From Stichopus chloronotus (taxonomy: Eukaryota; Echinodermata; Holothuroidea; Aspidochirotida; Stichopodidae): a stretch of DNA of 64,000 bases. Below are positions 22,996 through 34,143 of this stretch, piece after piece. The stretch covers positions 18,617,814 through 18,681,813 of the forward strand of contig CM037846.1 of assembly GCA_021234535.1 (NCBI GenBank). The letters run 5' to 3'. The translations under genes were made by a program, and so were the position numbers. Numbering within the stretch: the stretch's first letter is position 1; each line of letters opens with the position of its first letter. The notes under the pieces were generated by a model. That model was not told where the DNA came from, made no database searches, and saw only the letters and a list, made by a program, of their open reading frames with translations.

Positions 22996-24490
22996 ACACC
23001 CGTACATACACGCCATCGTGAATGCATAGGTTTCTCTTTCATCGAAACGAAACCAAAAAGTAACGGCTGATGTGATAGATGGTGAACTACTTGACTGTTG
23101 GTAAATTGACCGCATGCATGGTGCTTGTTTGGTGAACATACCGTGCATGCTCTATGAGAATCAGGATGTGCATGATAATGTGTGTGGCCTACCAATTACA
23201 AAAAGTCACACAGCTTGTTGCAGTACTGAAGTGTAGCTTCAATACAAGTACCCAATCCTGTAAGAAAACAGTACAAAAAGACAAAAGCTAAGATAGCAAA
23301 GATGTACAGTGTGTGCTGTAGTTGTCTTCAATCACCAACTGGTACCACATCCCGCAGAGAATTACACCTGGTACCCATCAGAATGTTTTTCCAAAGAGTG
23401 AATGAGAACCAATGGATAGAATTGAATAAAACTGCTCATTTGCTTCAAAAATACTGTACAGTATTCTGTTGTAACATCTTTCAAAAGCAGTAAATTAAAC
23501 TTCTGACAGTCATTCTGAAATTGACAAACACTTAGTGCTACCACAGCAAGGTTGTAATTAAACGAAAATTTAAAGAGGATCGCAAACTGATGCAGTGTAT
23601 GCGTACGGTATAACCACAGACCTACTGTACTGTACATTGTTAAAAAGATGCTTACATTCATTAAAATCCTACCATTGAAATAGGAAATTAGAATACAATT
23701 GTTAAAATGGTTCACATGTCACTTAATGATAAAATTCAAGATGAGAAACATAGAGCACCGACGGCACAGAGGCTCATACTGTACCTGAGCACCTTGAAGA
23801 TAACATTTACGTATCAGTATTTCATTTTTGTGCTTCATGATGTCTGATAATAATTGAAAAAGCAACGAGTATAAGTAAAGTGTACAACAGAAAATATCAA
23901 GATATCAGGAAAGTACATCATATCATAATCATAGGAACCACCAGGAGTATCATTATACTGAATCACCAACATTACAGAGCACAAGAGAATCTGTAGGACT
24001 GCATAATTTACACAATATCAGAATCATAATCAGAATTGCAGAATATTTTCAACTAGAGCACAAACAGTGCAGAAGTTGGATCTTCATCAATAAACTTGTG
24101 ATACATTTAAGGGCAACCACCAAATTACAGTATAATGCTGATAATGGCATCACTATTCAAGATTGACATCCAATACAGTCCAGTTTGTACATTTTCTACC
24201 TGGTTTGTACTAGCTGTGGAGGGGCAGCTGTTTGTACTCCCCACACAGGTCTAGTGCTCTGCATGCTGTATGTGTCACATCATCACATGTCACCCTGATT
24301 CAATTTGTTTCTTTGCAGGAAAATAACATCAACCCCCCATCACAAATGATCACCATTAATACCATTAGCAAGTAGACTTGCTGTTCAAATGACTTTATTC
24401 TATGCTTAAAGGAAATTCAACAACCTGTTAGAAGCATTTCAAGATGTTTGAAACAAAAAAGGACAAAACTTATACTGTAATAACTCTAAC

Positions 24491-24790
24491 CTCACGAGCA
24501 TTCGATTAGGAACCATATTGCCAGAGTATGGAGACTTGCCATCAGCGACCATCTTTGTGCTTTCTGCGATAGATTGACGCCATGTTTCCATTTCCTCAGA
24601 TTTTCCAGCTGAGCTCAGAAAATACTCTGTTTGGAAACAGCAGTCGTAGGGTTCTAACCACACTTGAACATCGTCAACATAGCTCATCAGCTTCATAAGG
24701 ACTGTGGAGCAAGTCCGTGGTACGTTCCACAGAAATATCCTTGTTGCCTTTGAATTTCTGCCGAGGATATCCTCCATTGTTCCCATTGTC
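24491..24790 (-). CDS. sulfotransferase-like protein, first coding exon (residues 1-98)
   Basis: The start codon is at 24786. On the coding strand TTTCCTTTCCAG ends at 24791, so four bases (GACA) of 5' UTR precede ATG and the upstream leader is on another exon. A second in-frame ATG follows at codon 4. Residues 17-34 (IFLWNVPRTCSTVLMKLM) form strand-loop-helix, with PRTCST in the place of the 5'-phosphosulfate-binding loop (compare PRSGTT in tyrosylprotein sulfotransferases). VWLEPYDCCF at 42-51 is typical of this subfamily. The donor GTTAG at 24490 leaves two bases (AG) that phase with the middle exon. A second possible donor (GTGAGG) lies five bases earlier but would break the frame. Total predicted length is 306 residues, usual for a cytosolic sulfotransferase. 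No membrane segment is seen. Confidence 0.8.
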
Positions 24791-24969
24791 CTGGAAAGGA
24801 AATGTTCAACAATGGAACTTTATGTTGGATCAACCAAAAACTATGCAGAAAACAGTGCTTGATTTTAATACAGCACTTGAACAAAAATATACCCAACCAG
24901 AAAGCTGGAAGACATTGTAGTTTCAATGATTTAATTATGAGCAATTTGAATATGGTACATTGCAATAAA

Positions 24970-25440
24970 GTGAAGATAAGTTGACCCGAAATGACCTTTG
25001 ATCCCTTCCAAAAACAATACGGGTTTTGTACTCAAAAAGATACACCTACATACCCAATACGAGATCTGCCCAAGCTTCCCTTCTTGAAATATTGTTTGCA
25101 AGATTTTCACAGTTTGAAACACATTGACTCAAATCAAATTTTACTTCCACCAAAAACAATGGGCTTCTTATACTCAATACAGTACACCAACATACCAAAT
25201 ATGAGATTTGTCTAAGCTCCCCTTCTTGAGATATCTTCTTTACAAGGTTTTCACAATTTGACCCCAAATGACCTTTGACCTCCACCAAAAACAAAAGGCT
25301 TATTGTACTTAATGTGGCACACTTTGATACTAAATGTGAGATTTGTCGAAGCTTCGCTTCTTCAGATACCATATTTACAAGGTAGGGCGTCACAAACATT
25401 CATGACACACACACATGCACACACACACATATGCATGATT
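24970..25440 (-). repeat. (TG)n-capped satellite array 3
   Basis: About three monomers with TTGACCC..ATGACCTTTGA and CTTCTTGAGATATC, the last followed by ACAAGGTAGGGCGTCACAAA and CA tracts (25400-25432). Then comes a leader (GCAAAGGTTACGATTATCAT) that matches, inverted, the leader of array 4 at 48455-48490. A perfect TGACCTTTGACCT is at 25269-25281. Confidence 0.85.
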
Positions 25441-27438
25441 GCAAAGGTTACGATTATCATCAAAAGCAAAATAATAAATTAAAATGGAATCCTGACATTA
25501 CATTTTCCAAAGTCTATACCCATGCACAAACGTACTTTGAACAGCTGCTCATTCCTCCTCTTGAGTTTCGATGGGTTTACAATTAGTTCCCAACGAATTT
25601 TTAGGCACTATCGGCCAGGCACCTGCAGATTTCCTGCTGGGTATCTGGTCATATTCAGGAATGCGATGGGCACCGGGTTCATTTTAATTCAGAGTTAAAA
25701 TCAGTCCCAACGTCAGGCTAAATGTTATCATCAAATAATCGGCTGATGTCGTAATGATGCTCAGATTAACATCTAGCATATCGTCCGGACGCCGAGTCCA
25801 TGTCGGTTAAAATTAATGTGTCTATATATCTGGCAGATGCTGAGGTATGGTTCAGGTGCAGGTGACGGCTGGGCCCTGCACGGCGACTAGCCGACTGGAG
25901 AAGGGTCAGAAATAGGCTGGTGACTGGCCTATGACTGCCAAGCCACCAGTGATTGTACATGAACATTCAAGATGCTGTCACACTTAGGTGATTACAACTG
26001 CTTCACACGTTATCGTGTGATTGAATACACTAACGCTAAAACTGTTCGGTGAAAGGAAAGGAGGCAATGGGAAAGAGAAGTGTACATATAATGACAAGTA
26101 GAAAATGAAACTCCAAATTGAATCTGTCAATGTTAAGTTTCCTTTCTGTTAAAGTTACATGTTTCATTTGCTCTCTTTTCTTGTATGTTTTTGTACACCT
26201 TTCTTTCCTCCATGCCTGTTTTCAATAACCAACAAAACAAAATACAAAGTTGTTGATAAAACCCATGAGTCATTACAGTACCTCTAAAAGAAATCACTTA
26301 CAACTTTATTTTGAATATTCCTTTTGAAATATTTGTTTTACATGGGAAGGCTATATTTTGTTTACTTTTGTGAAGAGACATCCCATGAGCCTCTCATAGT
26401 TATTCTACAAAATAGATTTGTGTAATGTAATCACACCTTCAAATAAACCTAGCAAGATCATCATCAGTGCCAAGAACTGTCCTATCACCCTAAATTTTTA
26501 CATTTGTTATGTACAACAGGTACGATGCACTGACAGTCTGTTACAGAATTGCTCACAGTTCCTGTGGTCGAACACTGTCATCATCGGATTTGTCTTAAGT
26601 ATACAGTCTCTTTCCTTTAGGGTTGTGCCTGGTCCCCAGTCCTTCTCAAGGGTCGCATCATCATCTTAGTGCGCACCTGCCACCTTCCTCTGAGCTTGGG
26701 TCTTTCATCAAAACATAAATGATACATTTATCACCAAAGTAGTAACGATGCCTATTATGAAGAGCTCAATGTGAGCAAGAGCCAACAGCTTTCGGTGCGA
26801 TTCTAAGGGCTTTTAGAGAAATGGGCGCCATTTTCATCTCACCTCTTCTCATGGACTTCTTTGGGAAGCAAATAGAGTTACACAGAGTTCCTAAATGTAA
26901 TCATTTCTCACATCTAACGTATGCAAAAACTGACCCATGCCAACCAGATTCCGGTCGTTGTTTGCCCAGTACTAGTCGCGTGTCTTACCAAGCCCATCCA
27001 GACACCGTCTGGTCTTCAAAAATCGGTAGGCACCCTGACAAATACCATTAGTCTGGTAGGCTAGCTGGTAGTAGCTACGGTAGGCTTGGGCCTAGGCATG
27101 TTAATAATAATTACACAATTACTGGTAGCAATAGGCTACGACCAAGTTTGACCAAACTGAGGCCAGACCTAGGGACAGATAACATTCAGAGATAAAATTC
27201 AGTTGCTGACGATATTGGGCCGAAGGTATACAGAAAAGTCATGCTTGAAAATCATCTATAGCTTACTGTGCATTTAAATATATCTGTCTGAGAGTATTGC
27301 TTCTTTGCTCTGGACACCGTCGGTGTTGAAGCTGCACTGCTGCAACAACATAATGTATGGGGCACGGGGCGCCGAGTTCATTGAATGAATTGATTGGAAA
27401 GACGGTAGGAGAACGAGGTACGTACGTGAGTCATACTT
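25441..27438. other. non-coding stretch (inferred 5' intron of the minus-strand gene)
   Basis: No exon was recognised. Alternative donor-like sites for the minus strand exist (GTAAGTGAT near 26300). Content is otherwise AT-rich with no clear repeat. Confidence 0.35.
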
Positions 27439-28030
27439 ACGCCGCCTGAAATGAATTTCAGGTACGTCTTACAGTAGCGTGCTACAATAGCGGACATAAC
27501 AGAAATAACTTGAAGGACACTATGACATACACGACGATTTCCGTACGACGTTCCCCGGATAATTGCCGCCCCCACCCCACAAATTTCCAACAGACAACTC
27601 CCACCCGAACAAGTTCCCCTTGGACAATCCCCATCGGGGCAACTTCGACAATTTCCCCTCCGGCAATTCCCACCAGTCCTAAACTTAACCCTAGAAACCC
27701 TTTTGATGAAGGTATGTCGGGGAGGGGGTTCCTGATTGGGAATTGTCAGGGTGTGAATAGTCCGGGCAGGTTTAATTAGTTCAGTGAGCAAAGGGTCAGA
27801 AAGGATGATGTCCTCATAAAAGACCCAGAAAGTGCAGACAACCCTGAGACCAGGTTGTCCGAGGGGCCCGGGAATTGGTCGGGGAGCCGGGGGACATTGC
27901 CCAAGTACTTGGGTTGTCCGGTCAAGGCACACAACGGTTTTGGTATGTACTGCAGGTCCGTATGCAGCTGTTTCTGTAGAGGGGTTCGAGTTCACCACAA
28001 CTTGGAACATTTTACGGGACAATTAAGACT
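27439..28030 (-). promoter_or_regulatory. candidate CpG-rich promoter and 5' non-coding exon of the sulfotransferase-like gene
   Basis: The only clearly GC- and CpG-enriched stretch upstream of the gene (ACGACGATTTCCGTACGACG near 27533, GCCGCCCCCACC, and the CCGG/CGGG-rich 27840-27900). On the minus strand a strong donor GTAAGTATG begins at 27440, which would end an untranslated first exon. The 214-codon open frame on this strand (27378-28022) is proline- and cysteine-rich without a recognised domain and is probably a by-product of base composition. Quasi-repeated pieces such as GGACAATCCCCATCGGGGCA also occur here. Confidence 0.35.
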
Positions 28031-28137
28031 AGCAAATTCAAACTCATTATATGTTGCTAACGTAGGCTCAGTACTATCGTAGGCCGTAAGCGGAACAACC
28101 CTCCCCCGCAGATCTTGTGGATAGGCCTACGGGCGTG
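27953..28137. mobile_element. 185-bp MITE, family with CAGGCCCGTAT ends, copy 1
   Basis: Flanked by TACTG at 27948-27952 and 28138-28142 (target-site duplication). It starts CAGGTCCGTATGCAGCTG and ends TACGGGCGTG. It shares about 180 bp with the element at 33242-33449, including GGAACATTTTAC, AAACTCATT, TATGTTGCTAACGTAGG and CAGATCTTGTGG. It overlaps the GC-rich candidate promoter region. Confidence 0.8.
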
Positions 28138-28176
28138 TACTGGCATGTACTGGGTAACTATCACAGAATAGTATCT

Positions 28177-28215
28177 ACAATCCTCGACAAAAATAATAGG
28201 ACACTTGTACACAAC
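28177..28215 (+). mobile_element. isolated terminus of the ACAATCCTCGACAAAAAT MITE family
   Basis: ACAATCCTCGACAAAAATAA then TAGGACACTTGTACACAA, matching the left ends of the elements at 59692 and 60988. The rest is missing. Confidence 0.65.
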
Positions 28216-29780
28216 CAGTACTTTCCGCATTTACTACAAAACCATGAAATAGTCTTTTGTGATTACCCACAAATGAATCCCTGAAATAAAAATATACCAA
28301 CATATACTCCTTATGTTCATAATCTAAACTCAAAGTATTTCAATTCCAAAATCCTCAGAGCTAAAGGACTCATTAAATTCTATTCTCATGCAACTTATAT
28401 AACAATTAAGTAATTTTCTGTCAAAAGTTTTCTCCTGAATTTTCGCTGTAAGAACTAAGACTGTCTAGGAGTATTGATTTTGGAAGATCAACGAATTTGT
28501 TTGAGTGTTGTATGCTTGTGTAAAAGTGTCCTACCATTTTTGTCATATCAATGTACATATACGTAGATATAACTATTTCTGTTGGCATGCTGATGGTGCA
28601 AAATTTGATCGCACATTTATTTCCATACAACAAGATGATATAAAAACAACTCAAAGAGCAGAAAAGAAATGGGAAAAATGTTTGCTGAAGTTGTGCACAA
28701 ACAAAAATATGAAAGAAAAGGGAAAAACGCAAAATATAATGAAAGTAATTTTAGGAGCAACATATCTCAGTCAAAGAAATTCAGTTGAACATTGAAGTAC
28801 TAGTGCTAGTAATAGTGAACAGTTGCCAATACTTATCTATGAATTTTAATTTTAGCTTCCTCTTAAATCCATATTTACTTTTTACGTTCATAGAAAGTCA
28901 GTAATTAATACCACAAACGGAAACACTCATATGCTTTCAAACTTTTATGGACAGGAATAAAAACAAAAAACTGGTGAGTATGTGTTTAGGTTTCGTTTAT
29001 TGTGAAGAATCCTCAAATGTTAGGAGATATGCGCCATTCTATAGCTTTGAAAATTTGGCTGTCTTACATTTGACAAGATCGTAGAGTTTAAAAAATTTTC
29101 ATGTCAAGAAAAAATGTTGGTGTTTTAATCGAACTTAGCATCATTAACCAACCCGATATAGCTTTCTTCTGCATCACATAAAGTGATGGAATATTCATAT
29201 ATACCCATTTCCTCACATTTCTAAACAATAGTTGATGTAAAGGAAAATCAAAGAGTAAAAATAATCTTTATTGATCTGGCAGTCAACAACTTCTGTTAAA
29301 TTTTACATAATCCCAACACCTTTAGGCACTGAATTAACTCGTATGATCTGCTTCTTCCAATTTAAGTCACAATCAATAACTACGGCAAGAAATTTGGTGG
29401 TATATAGGCCTTTCTACACCACAATTATCAATTTTGCAAGAAATATTCTTACGAACTTTAGTTTCAGATTGTAAACACCATTAAATTGTTTTTTTTGCAA
29501 TATTTTAATGATGATTTATTTAAAGTTAACCCATACCACCATACATAAACGTGGACTTAACTGTTGAATATCACTGGCGCAGCAGAGTAGCCAGTTCATC
29601 CGAAAAGCGATAAATTTAACTATATAAATATCATAAATATATCAAATCAATCGTTCATGTTGTGTAGGTAATTGAGGTACTGTCCTAAATGCTTGGTAGA
29701 TCTGAAAAGCAATCATTGATATGCATTTACATACTGTCGCCTGTTGGAAAGATAGCCCAAATCACTCGGTAACAGTTTTT
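28216..29780. other. non-coding intergenic stretch
   Basis: AT-rich. Frames of about 100 codons on both strands (28421-28795) have no domain. Nothing else was recognised. Confidence 0.35.
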
Positions 29781-29784
29781 TCTT

Positions 29785-30515
29785 CTTTTTTTTCGATAAA
29801 GTCAGTTTTATTCGAGCCATAAACCCAGCTTGTCGATAAGCTCTGTTTCACAAACGGAGGAACAGGCTCCTCGAGGGAAAAATCAGAGTTTTCCATGAAC
29901 TAAGATTTTCGTTTCGATGAATTCAATTTTCTCATCGATTAAGTCATTTTATCGAAAAACTCTGACGATCGAAAATATTTTTTTTTCGAAAAAGAAGGCG
30001 TATCGCGGGAACACATGAGTTTATGACAAACTCTGCTTTTCATGCGATCATAAACTCAGTTTTTTGAGAAGTTCTTTGCCTAACGATTAAACAGTGTGTG
30101 TTTCATTAACCACTGTTTTTCCCTGGTTAAGACATTCTAGCTGCCTTTGAACACTCGAATTGATACTTTTTTTTTCTCGTGCAAGTATAAAGTTCTCTTC
30201 ATCTATAAACCACTTGATTATGTAACATGGTATGATTGTGTAACATGGAGAGAGTCAAATCTTTTCATATGTATCAATCTTGATCGAAAAAGCCTTTTGT
30301 ACCTAAAAATTTGTTTTATGAAAAACGCAGTTTTCTCTTAAAAAACTCTGTTTACCAAAGAAAATTCGCTTCTTCAGTCGACAAACATAGTTTTATTTTG
30401 GTGGAAATTTTTCGTAAAACCATGTTTGAACCCCCATGAACCACTCTTTTTTTTCGATCGATAAACTCTGCTTTTGGAAAAACCCCTTTGTAGTCGATAA
30501 TCCGAGTTTTCGCGA
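29785..30515 (+). repeat. field of TCGATAAACTCTGTTTT-like motifs
   Basis: At least twelve variants of TCGATAAACTCTGTTTT occur at irregular 15-180-bp spacing: near 29793, 29833, 29914, 29935, 29952, 30025, 30045, 30318, 30338, 30378, 30458 and 30494. Runs of T usually precede them. The frames here are low complexity. I know no element with this design. Confidence 0.7.
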
Positions 30516-33241
30516 TTAACATTTTTTTCGGTTAAAAAAAATGCCATGATAGAATCAGTTTCTTTTATAGCACATCATGTGGCCCCAAAACCAACAGAAG
30601 TAAAAATCAAAGAGATATAAGAAAAAACCAATGAAGAGGGTAATAAAATATTATCCCTATAAAAAGCGTGTGATAAGTAATATTTTGTGGTCAAATCTTA
30701 CAGATAATACATATGCCTATATCACGTGGTTTGTTTTTTCATTCATATTTATTTTTTTGGCATTCGCGTACGTAAGTCTGCACGTTGTACCACTATTTCA
30801 GTCTTACAATGTTATAGGCTATACTGTCTTCTAAACGTTTCAAGGATGCGACATTTTGTCTGCAATTCTGACAGTATAAATCGAAAATAGAAGAGGGCGT
30901 CCTTGAACCTGTGACGGAGGGTTCCTTTATATAGTTCTCTTTAGGGAAACCTACTGTGACGGCAATGTGACCTATTGATTCAGAAATGTTGGATATACAT
31001 TGATGGTCTATACAGATTTGGACATGATTTTTTTTTCACCCTTCAAAATAAGCTGAGTGGTTCGATTTTCTCTTACCGTTCCGTAAACAATATTTCTCTA
31101 TCTGTCTGTATGCCGATCTTCTATAACGATTTTTTTAACAACAAATTTGAACTTTGAACTCCTTTTTACTAATCAACTTTTATTAATATACTGGGCACCA
31201 TGATCCACCATCAGTTACGTAATATTTAATAAAGTAATGATTGTTCGTATCGTACTGAGAATATTTTTGGATAAAAATGACTCTCAGTTTGCAGGAAATG
31301 GCATTCTCAGTCTCTCTGGCCTAATTGTGAATTTCAGGTCATAATCTTCATTTTTTAAAGCACTGATTTGAAAATTCTACACTTTCAGTACTAACAATCC
31401 TTTGAAGGAGAGCTTAAAGTTTTTTATATTAAACAAATTTTGACCAATATTTCTTTAACTTCGAATTGCATTTGGAGGCTACGATGCAGTACTCTTGACC
31501 GTCCCCTCACTACACTAACTTCAGTATTATTGGTTGAAGGTCAGGGGTGTAGCTAGGGGGAAGGTGTGCAGTTGTGATCCCATTGGCCCCACGGGATGGC
31601 AAAAATGGACCTTCGCGCCCTCCCCCCTCCAGTATGTGAGAATAGTCCATAAAGCTTTCCCCGGCTGGGTGAGGTATGTCTTATTCTTAATTGCCCAGAA
31701 AGAAGTCGGCAACGTCAAAATTACGCGAGCGTTAAATGTGAGTGCGGGCGCTGTTTAATTTCAAAGGCTAAGTTACCAGGGAAGACCTAGTTTTCATTGG
31801 TATCAGATTTATCAAAAGCTTTACAATGATGATAAATGTAAGTTAATAGTATTGGTCTTGGTAATGCAGACATAAAGATAGTCAAAGGTTGCAGATTCAG
31901 TGTTTTTTTGTTTTTGTTTTAGATGGGTCTCGATATCTACACTGATTCCACACTGTGACCACGGAAGCAGTGAACTTGGCTAAATCTAACACTGAACGAA
32001 AAAAGTATCATGTTTAACATAACATAACAAGTTTAAGGGCAAAGGAGGGCAAAAGCCCCATAAAATGCCCTGTAATCCAGACCTATCCCCCCCCCCCCAA
32101 CGAAAAGCCCTAACCAAATAAATATTTTCTCTCTCCACATGGAATAGATCTGTTCAGGGGTTCGTTTATTTTGTTACATGATTGCATAGTACTTCTAATT
32201 AGCCTCATTAACCATGTATCCATTCCTGCGTCGAATTCGATTTTTCGTTATGAAAAAAATGTTTATCGTTGATATAATGTTTAAAAATGTCTGCGCATGG
32301 TCGCAGATAAAAAGAAAACTGATTTTAATCACTTATTCACTATAGTTTCAATTCTACCCAGATATTCAATTCGACGCCTCACAATAGCCTACCATTAAGA
32401 TGAGTAATATTCAATAGTGTGATAAATCATTCATTTTCAGTGTGAACTGTGAACCGACTCAATGATCCCCTTTAAAGGGTAAAGGGCTTTTAAAAAGGAC
32501 TCGAATGAGGAAAAAAGGACTATAGTCAGATGCCTTGTTATAGTCATTTATAGGATTTCCATATCACGATCGACCGTTTAAAGACTTCCTTTAATTTCAC
32601 CTTATTACGAGACTTTAAGCGAGATATTTGAATCACTTGTTTAGGGTTACTGTGTCCTGTTAGACTGTTGCAGTTAGACTGTTGCTTTGTCCAGTTATAC
32701 TGTTTTCATACATGTCATATTACAAGGGTCCCTCCAGGGACCGCCATTTATCGTTCTCATCCCACGGACGAGAGTGTACCCCGGTCTTAAGCCCCTTTCC
32801 CAAAGCCTGCCGGAAGGGGTGGAGGGGGCCCCTGCACAGCAGCCCACTAGCTCAGGCTGTAGTGGACGATACCAGTATATCAGACAACAAGTAATTTAGA
32901 TTTCCCCAAAAAGTGGTTCCACCAGGATTTGATCCAGTGATTGTAAATGTTGTCAAGAATACATCTTGGACAAGTTCTTTTAAGACGAAAGAATGGAATT
33001 TAGATTTTGTGGTATTCTTTTTTAGTGGCCTTCTGCTAGGGTCCAAAGCAAACTTGGGTATCAAGAAGTACTTGACCTCGGAGTTTACTGCAACAGAAAG
33101 TAAGAATCAACGACCATAGATGTATAGTTTCTTTGTCAACAAGTAATGGATTCCGTAACCCCTTCCCTGAACATTAGAAATGGATTTTTATGATTTAAAT
33201 GTTACACTTATTTGAAATTTACACTTCTACGATGAGCCTAG
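30516..33241. other. non-coding intergenic stretch with transposon debris
   Basis: Contains a transposon-end-like block at 31540-31640 (AGGGGTGTAGCTAGGGGGAA), a 12-base C run (32087-32098) and a G/C-rich island (32730-32840). No exon was recognised. Confidence 0.35.
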
Positions 33242-33449
33242 CAGGCCCGTATGCAGCTCTTTCAGTGGGGGGAGTTCGATTTTACCACAAGTGGAACATT
33301 TTACCCGACAATTATGACCGACAAATTAAAACTCATTGTATATGTTGCTAACGTAGGCCTACTATCATAGGCTGAGCGGAACTCCAGATCTTGTGGGGGT
33401 TCGTTAGTCCGAACCCCCTGAATCCCCCCCCCCCCTGGATACGGGCCTG
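33242..33449. mobile_element. 208-bp MITE, family with CAGGCCCGTAT ends, copy 2
   Basis: Terminal inverted repeats CAGGCCCGTATGCAG / CTGGATACGGGCCTG, flanked by CCTAG at 33237-33241 and 33450-33454. Compared with copy 1 it has an added segment with a 12-base C run (33424-33435). Both copies show 5-bp duplications and no coding capacity. Confidence 0.85.
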
Positions 33450-33989
33450 CCTAGTCACTTTACTCTTAAACTTCTGTTCGAATTAATAGCATCCCAATCT
33501 CTTTTATTTTCTTGCCATGTTGGTTGTCAAACTGCGACTCCTTAAAATTACTCTTTTGTATTGTGAAAGTCTCGAAATCGTTTTCAACTGGCAATAACTT
33601 TCTTCTAAGTTAAGAATGTCCACCGTAGTCAAGGTGAGACAAACTCGATTTTATGTACAAAATGATGTATAAATTAATTTGTATTGTTACTGGTCAAAAA
33701 GAGGTGGACTTTAAACGATACCATACACCCTTATTACCTTTCATACGCGTACGAGGATTTGGTGTTTGTAATGAACACGTATACGTTTCGGTAACGCGGG
33801 GATTAGATCATATGTTTGGTATCATTACACACCATTTCTGTAATCCACAAACACACACCAAACAGAATTGCTGTCGTATGTATAGTCCACATTGAAGGTT
33901 ACACGTAGATAATACTGCAGGAGTTACACAACTGCAGTACAGTTGGTCCCACCGGCACCGTTAGCTAGCTCCAAACACAATTTACACAA

Positions 33990-34143
33990 AGTGCAGCACT
34001 AATACTAGTATTAGTAACGATAGTAATTAGTACTGTACAAAAAGTCTAGAGAGGACCACAGCTCGAGGAAGTTTGAAACAACAAAGCAATGACAGCCTGT
34101 CGCACAGAAAATGTATAAGCTGCTAGAATATTTTTAGAATAAG
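33990..34143 (+). promoter_or_regulatory. candidate first non-coding exon or TSS region of the GALNT-like gene
   Basis: A strong donor AATAAG|GTGAGT ends at 34143, upstream of the start-codon exon, whose 5' UTR opens at a spliced acceptor. The start of transcription is not visible. No TATA box or CpG island is clear, so this is inference from one splice signal. Confidence 0.25.

Larger units (their letters stand above)
19906..24490 (-). other. intron 1 of the sulfotransferase-like gene
   Basis: About 4.6 kb. It contains a degenerate ~50-80-bp repeat (19970-20270), satellite remnants (20490-20790), an ATTCCTTGCCA family copy (21235-21300), satellite array 2 (22370-22995) and otherwise unremarkable AT-rich sequence. 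A perfect 19-bp palindrome GTAATACACGATGTATTAC lies at 21139-21157. Confidence 0.65.

Noticed and set aside
27378..28022. 214-codon open frame on the minus strand, the longest in the window
   Set aside because: Proline/cysteine/glycine-rich translation of a GC-rich stretch, overlapping a MITE (27953-28137); no domain, no splice context.
32920..32945. CCACCAGGATTTGATCC, resembling a reversed tRNA B box
   Set aside because: No A box or cloverleaf at the expected distance; a SINE or tRNA is not supported.
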